The translations under genes were made by a program, and so were the position numbers. Below, in pieces: positions 1 through 5,838 of a DNA stretch of 7,207 bases. The notes below the pieces were generated by a model that made no database searches, was not told the DNA's origin, and saw only the letters and a program-made list of their open reading frames with translations. Numbering within the stretch: the first letter of the stretch is position 1; each line of letters opens with the position of its first letter. The stretch spans positions 1-7,207 of the forward strand of contig NZ_JBNUPE010000027.1 of the NCBI RefSeq assembly GCF_050409585.1, in the 5' to 3' direction. This stretch comes from Facklamia sp050409585 (GTDB lineage: Bacteria; Bacillota; Bacilli; Lactobacillales; Aerococcaceae).

Positions 1-39
1 TAGTTTTATCCCGCAAATTTTTAAAATTTCAGGACATTT

Positions 40-98
40 TCATTTACGGTTGACAATTTTATTTGAAAGTAAATGATGCTTTTGTTAAACGTAAATGA
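40..98. repeat. Imperfect inverted repeat, 17-bp arms
   Basis: The arm at 40-56 (TCATTTACGGTTGACAA) and the reverse complement of 82-98 (TCATTTACGTTTAACAA) match at 15 of 17 positions, separated by 25 bp. A third CATTTAC-type motif, in inverted orientation, lies between them at 69-75. Several short repeats of this kind close together recall the multiple terminal repeats of IS21-type elements, but this is recalled resemblance only. It overlaps the start of repeat copy 1. Confidence 0.55.
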
Positions 99-138
99 TG
101 CTTTCATATATAATTAGCTGGGAAGTCAAGCGGCTGTA
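58..138 (+). repeat. Dispersed repeat, copy 1 (long form)
   Basis: This 81-bp stretch is closely similar to 3425-3483 in the same orientation. Both start TTTATTTGAAAG, continue with GTAAATGATGCTTT and end GTCAAG(C/T)GGCTGTA. Copy 1 is exactly 22 bp longer because the GTAAATGATGCTTT block occurs twice (69-82 and 91-104). In both places the repeat lies just downstream of a minus-strand gene's stop codon. It may be a small dispersed element or the remnant of an insertion-sequence end; no transposase is visible in the window. Confidence 0.75.
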
Positions 139-200
139 AGCCAATTGAAATGATACGAATTATTAAATAGCTGTTTTAACATCCTATATATTATTACTCG

Positions 201-223
201 ATAAAATGTTTCAGCTGAAAACA
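201..223 (-). terminator. Possible weak terminator of the ABC operon
   Basis: On the minus strand TGTTTTCAGCTGAAACA (223-207) can fold into a short stem of five to six pairs around a CAGCT loop and is followed by TTTTAT. It lies 36 nt after the last stop codon of the operon. The stem has little GC and the T tract is short, so it is only a candidate; no better terminator is visible between 1 and 258. Confidence 0.3.
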
Positions 224-258
224 CTTAAATGATTGTCGAATTTTACTCCCTTGTTCAT

Positions 259-915
259 TTAATAGTCACGTCCTCTCATAATCTTCATACTTATAATTAA
301 GGAAGCAAAATAAGTAAAACTCATGACTAGTATGGAAGTAAAGAGTTGGCTCCATTTATTTGAAAAGAAGTTTTTCAAAATCCTGTATAAATCTGTTGAA
401 ATTATCTTTTCACTGAATAAAAAGAGAACCACTCCAACAATACAAAGGACTAAAAAGCTAAAGATTATTAATAGTGTCCCTTCTGAGCCAAATTTTAATT
501 GAATAGGTAACAGTATCAAAACCAGGATTGAGCTAACAGCCAAAATCATTAGTATCGTCAAAAGATTGTCTATAAAATTGAAAGTTTGTGGACTTTGAAA
601 ATAAGCGACGAGTGAAGTCAAATAAACTTCAAAAACTAATAAACCTATTAACCCTATGATTAAGGAAAAGTATTTTGAATATACGTAATCTTCGCGCGAA
701 TATGGTAGGGTCAAAAGCATTGGCATCCCATTTTCCCTCTCATCATAAGTCATGGGTGACAGTATCAAAGATAAGATTGAAACTGAAATAACACTCATCA
801 AAGCCAGGTCACCAGATTTAATATACAAGATAATGAAAATCATTATTATTGGTAAAAAAATATGTAACTTGGTCTTGCGAATTAATAGCCAATCTTTATA
901 TAGCAAACCTTTCAT
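259..915 (-). CDS. ABC-2 type permease subunit, second paralogue
   Basis: This 218-residue integral membrane protein is probably one of two membrane subunits of the exporter powered by the ATPase at 1742-2590. It shows about six hydrophobic segments and the layout of the ABC2_membrane_5 family: a short cytoplasmic start (MKGLLYKDWLLIRK), then a conserved stretch at residues 57-82 containing YDE, NGMPMLL, LPY and DYV, the likely coupling region to the ATPase. The same features are at identical positions in the neighbouring permease (1080-1745), so the two arose by tandem duplication and have since diverged, mostly in the C-terminal half. The start is the ATG at 915, preceded by a very strong ribosome binding site (AGGAGGTGGTGG). 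A 164-nt spacer separates it from the first permease, whereas the rest of the operon overlaps. Substrate is unknown; related systems handle cell-wall antibiotics or amphipathic peptides. Confidence 0.85.
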   Translation of the reverse strand: MKGLLYKDWLLIRKTKLHIFLPIIMIFIILYIKSGDLALMSVISVSILSLILSPMTYDERENGMPMLLTLPYSREDYVYSKYFSLIIGLIGLLVFEVYLTSLVAYFQSPQTFNFIDNLLTILMILAVSSILVLILLPIQLKFGSEGTLLIIFSFLVLCIVGVVLFLFSEKIISTDLYRILKNFFSNKWSQLFTSILVMSFTYFASLIISMKIMRGRDY

Positions 916-1079
916 AAGCCACCACCTCCTTTTATTAATTTTACATCGCTTTACACTGATTATTTATTCGTGGAGAACATCGAAAAGGGGCATTGATTTT
1001 CTAAGCTGAATTTTAATATGAATGACTTAAGTGAACGTTTAATCTTGATCAATGACATTTCTATACTTGCCTTCACAAT

Positions 1080-1745
1080 TTAATACTCCCGCTTTTGCAT
1101 AATTCTGCTACTTATATAATAGGATATGCCCATTATTCCTGCTATCACTAGTATAAATAAAAAGAAAACATTCCAATCATTTGCTAAGAAATTTTGCAAG
1201 AACTGTATTTGATCCAATGAAATTAACTTAAACTCCTTAATAAGATAAAGAACTCCCATTATTCCTCCAAATAATAAGCCACCTACTACCATCATGGCAA
1301 TCATTGCTTTTTTAACACCATATTTTAAATAAATGGGAAGCAAAATCCAACACATAGCAGAAGATACCACTAAAGTACTCAATATTTCAAGAAAGTTGTC
1401 AGTAAAAGAAAATTCTTCAATATTTTTGAAGGTAGCCATACTGGTGATTAAGCCCACTTCAAAAACCAATAAAGTAACGATGGTTATAACTGCAAACAAA
1501 TATTTTGAACGCACATAGTCTTGCCGTGTATACGGTAGCGATAAAAGCATGGGCATGCCATTATCATACTCATCGTAAGAAATAGTCGAAATAATGGAGA
1601 ATATACCTACCATCGAGGTGTAAGTCATAAAAAATAATTTATCGTCCCCACTATAAAGCACAATGATTCCTACCACTACTGGTATCAGAAATTGCAGACC
1701 CATCTTACGAATTAGTAGCCAATCTTTATAAAGCAATCCTTTCAT
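1080..1745 (-). CDS. ABC-2 type permease subunit, first paralogue
   Basis: This 221-residue protein has about six membrane segments and belongs to the same ABC2_membrane_5 family as its downstream neighbour. It starts with the identical 14 residues MKGLLYKDWLLIRK and carries the same YDE...NGMPMLL...LPY...DYV block at residues 57-82. Its ATG overlaps the TGA of the ATPase gene in an ATGA arrangement (1742-1745), which implies translational coupling and stoichiometric expression with the ATPase. No separate ribosome binding site is needed, although AGGTGGT within the last ATPase codons could serve. With the second permease it probably forms the heterodimeric membrane channel of one exporter. 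Operon layout resembles YtrA-type and Staphylococcus PmtR/PmtAB-type systems; the transported compound cannot be read from the sequence. Confidence 0.87.
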   Translation of the reverse strand: MKGLLYKDWLLIRKMGLQFLIPVVVGIIVLYSGDDKLFFMTYTSMVGIFSIISTISYDEYDNGMPMLLSLPYTRQDYVRSKYLFAVITIVTLLVFEVGLITSMATFKNIEEFSFTDNFLEILSTLVVSSAMCWILLPIYLKYGVKKAMIAMMVVGGLLFGGIMGVLYLIKEFKLISLDQIQFLQNFLANDWNVFFLFILVIAGIMGISYYISSRIMQKREY

Positions 1746-2590
1746 TTGCGACCACCTACCATTAATTTAATTAAGTCATCCACCGAAGCTTTTTCGATAA
1801 TTACTTGTGGATAATTTTCCAAATAAAACTGTCTTTGATTGGTTAAGCAGCAATAACCATAATTTGTCTGATCAATCTTAATGATATGCGTTTGATCGAT
1901 CTGATCCAGTTCTTCTTGACGAAGCTTTAAAATACCATAGCTAGATAAAAGTTGATCCATTTCCTCGTACATAACTATTTTACCTTGATCGATAAGGTAG
2001 AAATCATCGCAAATCCCTTCCAAATCTGTGGCAATATGGGAAGAAATTAAAATGCTCGTTTGCGGAGACTCGTCTAAGTATTCACGCAAAATATCTAATA
2101 TTTCTTCACGCGCCACTACATCCAACCCTGAGGTCGGCTCATCCATTATTAAAAATTGAGCTTTATGCGAAATGGCCGTAATTACTTTCAGTTTTGCCTG
2201 CATACCTGTCGAAAATTTTTCAAACTTTTTATCCCACGTTAAGCCTTGCTGGTCTACAAAATGTCTAAACATGGCCTCATCAAAGTTTCGATAGCTACGC
2301 TTTAAGATAGCTAAAACTTCTTTACAATTCATCACTCGACTAAAATTGGAATCCGACAAAACGACCCCCAACTTCTCCTTGTCATGACCAGATAACTGAT
2401 TAACCGGACGCCCAAAAAGTTCAACTTCCCCTTGATCAGGAAAGATCAAACCAAGAATCGCCTTAATCGTCGTTGTCTTGCCAGATCCGTTCCTACCCAA
2501 AAAGCCAGTTACCATTCCTTCTTTAACTTGCAAACTGCAATCGAGCTGAAAAGAACCGTAATTTTTCTTTAAATGATTAACTTTTAACAT
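1742..2590 (-). CDS. ABC transporter ATP-binding protein (YtrB/PmtA-like)
   Basis: This 282-residue cytoplasmic ATPase powers the two permeases encoded after it. All main ABC motifs are present: Walker A GRNGSGKT (residues 32-39), signature FSTGMQ (126-131), Walker B FLIMDE (146-151), D-loop SGLD (154-157) and switch histidine H185. At the Q-loop position the sequence reads VVLSDSNF (about 76-83), without the usual glutamine; to my recollection, a departure here is common in this exporter group. Residues after about 215 form an extra C-terminal domain. The ATG at 2590 overlaps the end of the repressor gene by 14 nt and is preceded by GGGGGA, so the two are coupled. Family and genomic position fit the YtrB, YhcH and PmtA type ATPases associated with small GntR repressors. 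The system probably gives protection against envelope-active peptides or antibiotics, but this is inferred from family and context. Confidence 0.92.
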   Translation of the reverse strand: MLKVNHLKKNYGSFQLDCSLQVKEGMVTGFLGRNGSGKTTTIKAILGLIFPDQGEVELFGRPVNQLSGHDKEKLGVVLSDSNFSRVMNCKEVLAILKRSYRNFDEAMFRHFVDQQGLTWDKKFEKFSTGMQAKLKVITAISHKAQFLIMDEPTSGLDVVAREEILDILREYLDESPQTSILISSHIATDLEGICDDFYLIDQGKIVMYEEMDQLLSSYGILKLRQEELDQIDQTHIIKIDQTNYGYCCLTNQRQFYLENYPQVIIEKASVDDLIKLMVGGRK

Positions 2591-2963
2591 CCCAATCCCC
2601 CATTAATAAATCAAATATGGACTGCATTTCATCTTTACTTAAGTGAAAAAGTTGTGCTTTCTCAATTGCTTGAGCCATTATAGCTTCCACTTGCATCAAC
2701 TGTTCATTACGTAAAAGTTCTTGATTGGCTTCTAAAACATAGGAGCCCTTACCATGAACTGTCTCAATAAACCCTTCTCTCTCCAATTGGTCATAAGCTT
2801 TTTTGACCGTTAGCGCACTGATCTTCAATTCCTTAGAAAGGGATCTCACGGAAGGAAGCGCACTTGCAGTCGGTATTTCTCCTGCTAGAATCATTGCAGT
2901 TATCTGGTCTACAATTTGTTCATAAAGAGGAGTCATACTTGTATTATCGATAATTATTTGCAT
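2577..2963 (-). CDS. GntR-family repressor, YtrA subfamily
   Basis: This 128-residue DNA-binding protein is the first gene of the ABC operon and probably its autorepressor. Residues about 10-76 form the GntR winged helix: PLYEQIVDQI, then LPSVRSLSKELKIS, recognition helix around TVKKAYDQLEREGFI, and the wing HGKGSYV. The rest, about 50 residues, is a short helical tail instead of a large ligand domain, as in the YtrA subfamily. I chose the ATG at 2963, preceded by AAAGGGG at 8 nt. The open frame extends upstream to 3044, but that extension would run through the promoter and into a terminator, so it is not coding. Regulators of this type in Bacillus (YtrA) respond to cell-wall antibiotics, and PmtR in Staphylococcus controls a peptide exporter; which signal applies here is unknown. 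Confidence 0.9.
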   Translation of the reverse strand: MQIIIDNTSMTPLYEQIVDQITAMILAGEIPTASALPSVRSLSKELKISALTVKKAYDQLEREGFIETVHGKGSYVLEANQELLRNEQLMQVEAIMAQAIEKAQLFHLSKDEMQSIFDLLMGDWDVKS

Positions 2964-2985
2964 GCATTTTGCCCCTTTCGTAAAC

Positions 2986-3014
2986 AGTGTATAACAGTAT
3001 ATAACACTTGTCAA
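2986..3014 (-). promoter_or_regulatory. Promoter of the ABC operon with overlapping operator
   Basis: On the minus strand TTGACA (3014-3009) is followed after 17 nt by TACACT (2991-2986), a good sigma-A promoter. The stretch from 3008 to 2986 is an interrupted palindrome, AGTGT-N13-ACACT, covering the whole spacer and the -10 box. From memory, YtrA of Bacillus subtilis binds half-sites of the AGTGTA/TACACT type, so this is the likely binding site of the repressor encoded directly downstream. Binding here would block polymerase and give autoregulation. Confidence 0.75.
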
Positions 3015-3032
3015 TCCTTTTATAAAAAACAC

Positions 3033-3063
3033 AAAAAAACCCACCAGCTTTGCTGGTGGGTTT
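3033..3063 (-). terminator. Rho-independent terminator of the cold-shock gene
   Basis: A perfect 12-bp stem (3037-3048 with 3052-3063, arms AAACCCACCAGC and its complement) has a 3-nt loop. On the minus strand it is followed by a run of T residues (3039-3033). It lies 8 nt beyond the cold-shock stop codon and just upstream of the ABC operon promoter, so it separates the two transcription units. Confidence 0.93.
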
Positions 3064-3071
3064 AAATTATA

Positions 3072-3272
3072 TTAAAGTTTTACGATGTTTGCGGCTTGGT
3101 CGCCACGATCGCCTGAAACAACATCGTAAGACACTGCTTGGCCTTCATCTAATGTTTTGAAGCCGTCTCCAGAAATAGCTGAGAAATGTGCAAAAACATC
3201 TTTCCCATCTTGTCCTTCGATGAAACCAAAACCTTTATCGGCATTAAACCATTTTACTGTACCTGTATTCAT
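3072..3272 (-). CDS. Cold-shock protein, CspA family
   Basis: This 66-residue protein is a single cold-shock domain of the usual length. It binds single-stranded RNA and DNA in the cytoplasm and acts as an RNA chaperone. The RNP1 motif KGFGFIE lies at residues 13-19 and RNP2 VFAHF at 26-30; the start NTGTVKWFN is typical of the family. The ATG at 3272 is preceded by a full AGGAGG with 8 nt spacing. It has its own strong promoter and a leader of about 115 nt, long for so small a gene. Such leaders control cold induction in other bacteria, but I cannot tell whether this copy is the cold-induced or the constitutive one. It stands alone, ended by a strong terminator. Confidence 0.97.
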   Translation of the reverse strand: MNTGTVKWFNADKGFGFIEGQDGKDVFAHFSAISGDGFKTLDEGQAVSYDVVSGDRGDQAANIVKL

Positions 3273-3387
3273 ATATAAATCCTCCTGTGTGCGTCTTAAG
3301 CACTTTGTATTGCAATAACTAAATAATTAAAAAGAAGATTTACATTTGTTGAATGGAAATGACTTAATTAACTTATTTCTTTACTAC
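3273..3387 (-). promoter_or_regulatory. Long 5' leader of the cold-shock gene
   Basis: The predicted start of transcription and the ATG are about 115 nt apart, with no reading frame of note between them. The leader is AU-rich with a small hairpin near the ribosome binding site (GTGC and GCAC around a 7-nt loop, just before CACAGGAGG). Long leaders of cspA-type mRNAs in other bacteria change fold with temperature. That this one does so is inference. Confidence 0.4.
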
Positions 3388-3393
3388 TTACCT

Positions 3394-3422
3394 AGTATAG
3401 TCCAAAATTATTGATCTGTCAA
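3394..3422 (-). promoter_or_regulatory. Sigma-A promoter of the cold-shock gene
   Basis: On the minus strand TTGACA (3422-3417) is separated by 17 nt from TATACT (3399-3394), close to the consensus in sequence and spacing. Transcription should begin near 3387, leaving a leader of about 115 nt (3387-3273). The -35 box begins directly beside repeat copy 2, whose end could have influenced how this promoter arose. Confidence 0.85.
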
Positions 3423-3424
3423 AC

Positions 3425-3483
3425 TTTATTTGAAAGTAAATGATGCTTTCATAAATTAAGAGCTAGAAAGTCAAGTGGCTGTA
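3425..3483 (+). repeat. Dispersed repeat, copy 2 (short form)
   Basis: This 59-bp copy matches 58-138 apart from one missing 22-bp unit and scattered substitutions; the last 34 bp match at 27 positions. It contains a single GTAAATGATGCTTT block (3436-3449) flanked by TGAAAG and CTTTCA, which could pair. It sits between the stop codon of the acetyltransferase gene and the -35 box of the cold-shock gene. Confidence 0.75.
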
Positions 3484-3492
3484 CTAAATGTT

Positions 3493-4356
3493 CTATTTTT
3501 TAAGTTCTAAGTGGACAATACGAGTGATTTCCTTAAACCCTAACTTTTTATAAAGATTAAATGCAGTTTGGTTATCTGCTTCAACTGTTAAGTGGAAAGG
3601 CTTATGATTTGATTGAATCAAATCATTAATTGTTTGCTTCATTAGGTAAGTGGCAATTCCCTGCCCTTGAAAATTTGGGTCCACTGCAACACCAAATAAA
3701 TAATTGACATCTGAGCTTTGGTCAGCAGAAATGGATGCAACTACATACCCTTGGCATAGGGCTACATAGATGGGGCTTTCTTGGTTTGCTACTGTTTCTC
3801 TAGCATATCGTAGGCTCAGCTCATAATCATCCTCAAAGCTTTCGGATTGAAAGCGAGCAATTTCCTCTACATGTTCCTCAGAAGCAATCAGAACTTTAAT
3901 ATCAAAACGTTCTTCAACTAAGTAAGGACTTGTCCCATAAGCCATTAATACTTCCTCATCTGTTAACAATAAGTTTAAAGAGACTAAAAATTTTGGATTT
4001 TCATCTATAAATATGCGTTCCGTTTTAAAAGTAAGAGATTTAATTCCATAAGAAGCAGTTTCTGATTGAAAGTTTTCGTAAAGTTTAGATGCTATGCCCT
4101 TGCGTCGATAGTTTGGATCGACAATTATTGAAAGTTCCGCTTCAGCATCATCGGCATAAACTGCTAATAAACCTATCATTTTCCGATCTTTATAGGCCGT
4201 AAAAAAACTAGGCATTGATCGATCAAAATTGTATCGATTAAATAGATACGGATCAGAAAAGGTTCGATCCACTTGATGTTTGTGTGTTAAAAGATCTTTT
4301 GCTGCTTGTATGTCGTTATTAGATAGATTTTGTTTACTTTGATAATGAATATTCAT
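3493..4356 (-). CDS. Tandem GNAT-domain acetyltransferase
   Basis: This 287-residue cytoplasmic protein contains two GNAT folds in one chain and probably transfers an acetyl group from acetyl-CoA to an amine; the substrate is not evident. The N-terminal domain shows the acetyl-CoA binding motif VDPNYRRKGIA (79-89). The C-terminal domain is more complete, with VDPNFQGQGIA (225-235) and the closing NQTAFNLYKKLGF (262-274). I chose the ATG at 4356, which has AAAGGG eight nt upstream. An in-frame GTG at 4365 would almost touch that ribosome binding site and is unlikely. The gene is transcribed alone, divergently from the sortase-like gene, and no clear hairpin follows its stop, so some read-through into the cold-shock leader is possible. 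Double-GNAT proteins include mycothiol synthase and several resistance enzymes, but nothing here supports a specific assignment. Confidence 0.88.
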   Translation of the reverse strand: MNIHYQSKQNLSNNDIQAAKDLLTHKHQVDRTFSDPYLFNRYNFDRSMPSFFTAYKDRKMIGLLAVYADDAEAELSIIVDPNYRRKGIASKLYENFQSETASYGIKSLTFKTERIFIDENPKFLVSLNLLLTDEEVLMAYGTSPYLVEERFDIKVLIASEEHVEEIARFQSESFEDDYELSLRYARETVANQESPIYVALCQGYVVASISADQSSDVNYLFGVAVDPNFQGQGIATYLMKQTINDLIQSNHKPFHLTVEADNQTAFNLYKKLGFKEITRIVHLELKK

Positions 4357-4486
4357 CTTACACACCCTTTTTAGCTAAGAATTAAATTTATTGCTTGATA
4401 ATTTTAAGCTGAATAATCTGATTTAATGTTATAGATTTATATATCAATCTTTCTTCTATATTACATTAAAGTGAAAGTTGTTGCTA

Positions 4487-4514
4487 TTTGATAACTTGTA
4501 TAGCATATTATAAA
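4487..4514 (+). promoter_or_regulatory. Probable promoter of the sortase-like gene
   Basis: TATAAA at 4509-4514 is a fair -10 box, with TTTGAT (4487-4492, 16-nt spacing) or TTGATA (4488-4493, 15-nt spacing) as -35. The stretch is very AT-rich, and alternatives such as TATTAT at 4506 exist, so the exact boxes are uncertain. The divergent acetyltransferase must also start within 4366-4541; I could not single out its promoter. Confidence 0.4.
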
Positions 4515-4541
4515 TAACAAATCATTTGAGAGGTGGTCACT

Positions 4542-5291
4542 ATGAAGAATAAATTTTTTATTAAAGTCCTCTGTTTAACATTAGGAATTATGACAGTAAC
4601 CCTTGAGGCCAGTGCTGAAAATAAAGAAAAAGAGAGAATTCCTGCAAAAATTCAATCCAGTTTGAAACTAGAAAAAAAAGAAACTGCTAAAGCAGGGGCG
4701 ATGACCGAACAATTAATCAAGGATGGCAATTCAAAAGTCACAAAGTATGATAAGAAGAACAAAGACTATCAAAATCAAGAAGCCATCATTCCAAAAAACT
4801 ATTTAGACGTTATGCATACCGAGGGAAAAGTTTTAGGAAAAAACCCCAATACCATCGAATCAAATGGGATCGTCGTCGAATATATTCCTTTAGAAGATAA
4901 TACAGGCAGTAAAGATGACTTTGACCAAGTGAATGATGTATTAGGGATAGATGGTGTTCCTCAAGTTGGAATGAATGGTATCCGTACCTTTTTTGGCCAT
5001 TATTATGACCATATTAATACAGGAGCTTTTGCTCCCTTTGCTAGCAACAATTATTTTGAACCGGGTAATGAATTTATTGTTACAGATAAGGACGGAATAT
5101 CCAAAGGCTATGAAATCACAGCAATCATTCCCATTCAAACCGACTTCCAATATAACTATTTCTATAATGAAGATTCTATTCCCTTCCTTGCCTATTACGG
5201 AAATGGCGATGACATGGCTGCCTTTATGACTTGTCGTTGGGATAAAGCTATTGGCCAAATGGATTTTGCTATAGCTTATCGCATTTGGTAG
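4542..5291 (+). CDS. Exported sortase-fold protein (putative transpeptidase)
   Basis: This 249-residue protein carries a C-terminal sortase domain; sortases are extracellular cysteine transpeptidases that cut a sorting signal and join proteins to the cell wall or to pilin. The three catalytic residues are all visible: H153 in FFGHYYDH, C231 in FMTC and R247 in AYRIW, two residues from the end. The stretch after H153, with FAPF, PGNEFIV and YEITAI, matches the beta-strand order of the family. The N-terminus is basic and hydrophobic and ends in EASA-EN (residues 22-27), which looks like a signal peptidase I site. A charged, lysine-rich linker of about 60 residues follows. The start is the ATG at 4542, with GAGAGGTGG just upstream; the GTG at 4533 lies inside that site. 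C231 to R247 is wider than in typical class A enzymes, and I cannot assign a class. No LPXTG-type substrate is encoded nearby. Confidence 0.8.
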   Translation: MKNKFFIKVLCLTLGIMTVTLEASAENKEKERIPAKIQSSLKLEKKETAKAGAMTEQLIKDGNSKVTKYDKKNKDYQNQEAIIPKNYLDVMHTEGKVLGKNPNTIESNGIVVEYIPLEDNTGSKDDFDQVNDVLGIDGVPQVGMNGIRTFFGHYYDHINTGAFAPFASNNYFEPGNEFIVTDKDGISKGYEITAIIPIQTDFQYNYFYNEDSIPFLAYYGNGDDMAAFMTCRWDKAIGQMDFAIAYRIW

Positions 5292-5325
5292 ATATCAACC
5301 TTCAAATTAACTCTAATTAATTTTG

Positions 5326-5348
5326 ACCTTCCTTTTGGAAGGTTTTTT
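5326..5348 (+). terminator. Rho-independent terminator of the sortase-like gene
   Basis: ACCTTCC (5326-5332) pairs with GGAAGGT (5337-5343) around a TTTT loop, followed by five further T residues. It lies 34 nt after the TAG stop. In the opposite direction the hairpin is followed by CAAAATT, so it should work poorly for the convergent DUF1722 gene. Confidence 0.88.
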
Positions 5349-5441
5349 CTAATAAAAAGAGCCTTTCACCTTTCAATCCAAGTTAAAAACTTAAATTAAA
5401 TGAGTAGAAGACTCTAATTGGAAATTTATTTAAATTCGCTT

Positions 5442-5821
5442 TTATTTTAGTAAAGTCGATGCCTGCAAATAAGAATTGGTGTATCGCTCAAGTAAATGGT
5501 TGATATATTTAATGACATCATTTGGTTCGATTTTTCCTTGTGGATAGACCTCTAAGCTGCTTAAAAAATCATCTTTTTCCTGCTGATTGGCTTGTTTTTC
5601 AAAATAAGCCCATCCATGAAGCAAGGCATTTACGCTTTGCTTTTGGTTTTCTGGCATTTTTCGGCAATATCTTTTTTCCACGAACATATTCGAGGTCAAC
5701 ATGATCATTTTTAAGGTGCTCTTTAATCTCTAAGTAAATATTTTGTAATTTAGAAAGAACTAAATACTTATTTCTTCTCCAAAGAGATTGACTTTCTTTT
5801 TTTGAAATTTTGACCCACCAT
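5442..5821 (-). pseudogene. DUF1722 (YbgA-type) gene broken by two frameshifts
   Basis: The intact 3' portion encodes a typical C-terminal half of the YbgA/DUF1722 domain (NQKQSVNALLHGWAYF, then YINHLLERYTNSYLQ). The missing N-terminal half is present in other frames: LWRRNKYLVLSKLQNIYLEI lies just upstream on the same strand. The reading starts at the ATG at 5821, preceded by AAAGGGA about 7 nt away. It needs one A removed from the A7 run at 5803-5797 and one from the A6 run at 5677-5672. With both repairs the frame is uninterrupted and gives 125 residues, about the length of stand-alone family members. It begins 17 nt after the stop of the TspO-type gene, so the two form an operon. The family's biochemical role is not established; YbgA of E. 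coli lies next to the photolyase gene. As written the gene yields no full product; it is a decayed gene or, less likely, a sequencing artefact. Confidence 0.82.
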
Positions 5822-5838
5822 ATTTGTTCCCTTTCTAC

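Larger units (their letters stand above)
1..258. other. Left-edge non-coding region
   Basis: I see no convincing gene here. The region follows the 3' end of the ABC operon, which is transcribed towards it on the minus strand. It holds an imperfect inverted repeat (40-56 with 82-98), a longer copy of a two-copy repeat (58-138), and a weak hairpin at 207-223 that could end the operon. The remaining stretch, about 139-206 and 224-258, is AT-rich with no recognisable signal. Confidence 0.6.

Noticed and set aside
752..1009. Plus-strand frame of 85 codons across the start of the second permease gene
   Set aside because: It is antisense to the permease over most of its length, has no family resemblance, and no ribosome binding site.
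1333..1518. Plus-strand frame of 61 codons antisense to the first permease
   Set aside because: Shadow of a clearly coding gene with membrane-protein composition on the other strand.
2964..3044. N-terminal extension of the GntR regulator by 27 residues
   Set aside because: It would translate the promoter, the operator and part of the cold-shock terminator. The ATG at 2963 has a proper ribosome binding site and gives the usual protein length.
4941..5258. Minus-strand 105-codon frame, and a plus-strand 84-codon frame, inside the sortase-like gene
   Set aside because: The sortase frame carries the catalytic motifs, a signal peptide and a ribosome binding site; the others are shadows.
5681..5692. 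LexA-like CGAACATATTCG
   Set aside because: It lies within the DUF1722 coding sequence and lacks the complete second half-site; chance resemblance is likely.
5522..5704. Plus-strand frame of 60 codons antisense to the DUF1722 gene
   Set aside because: The minus strand carries recognisable DUF1722 sequence; the plus frame has no start signal.
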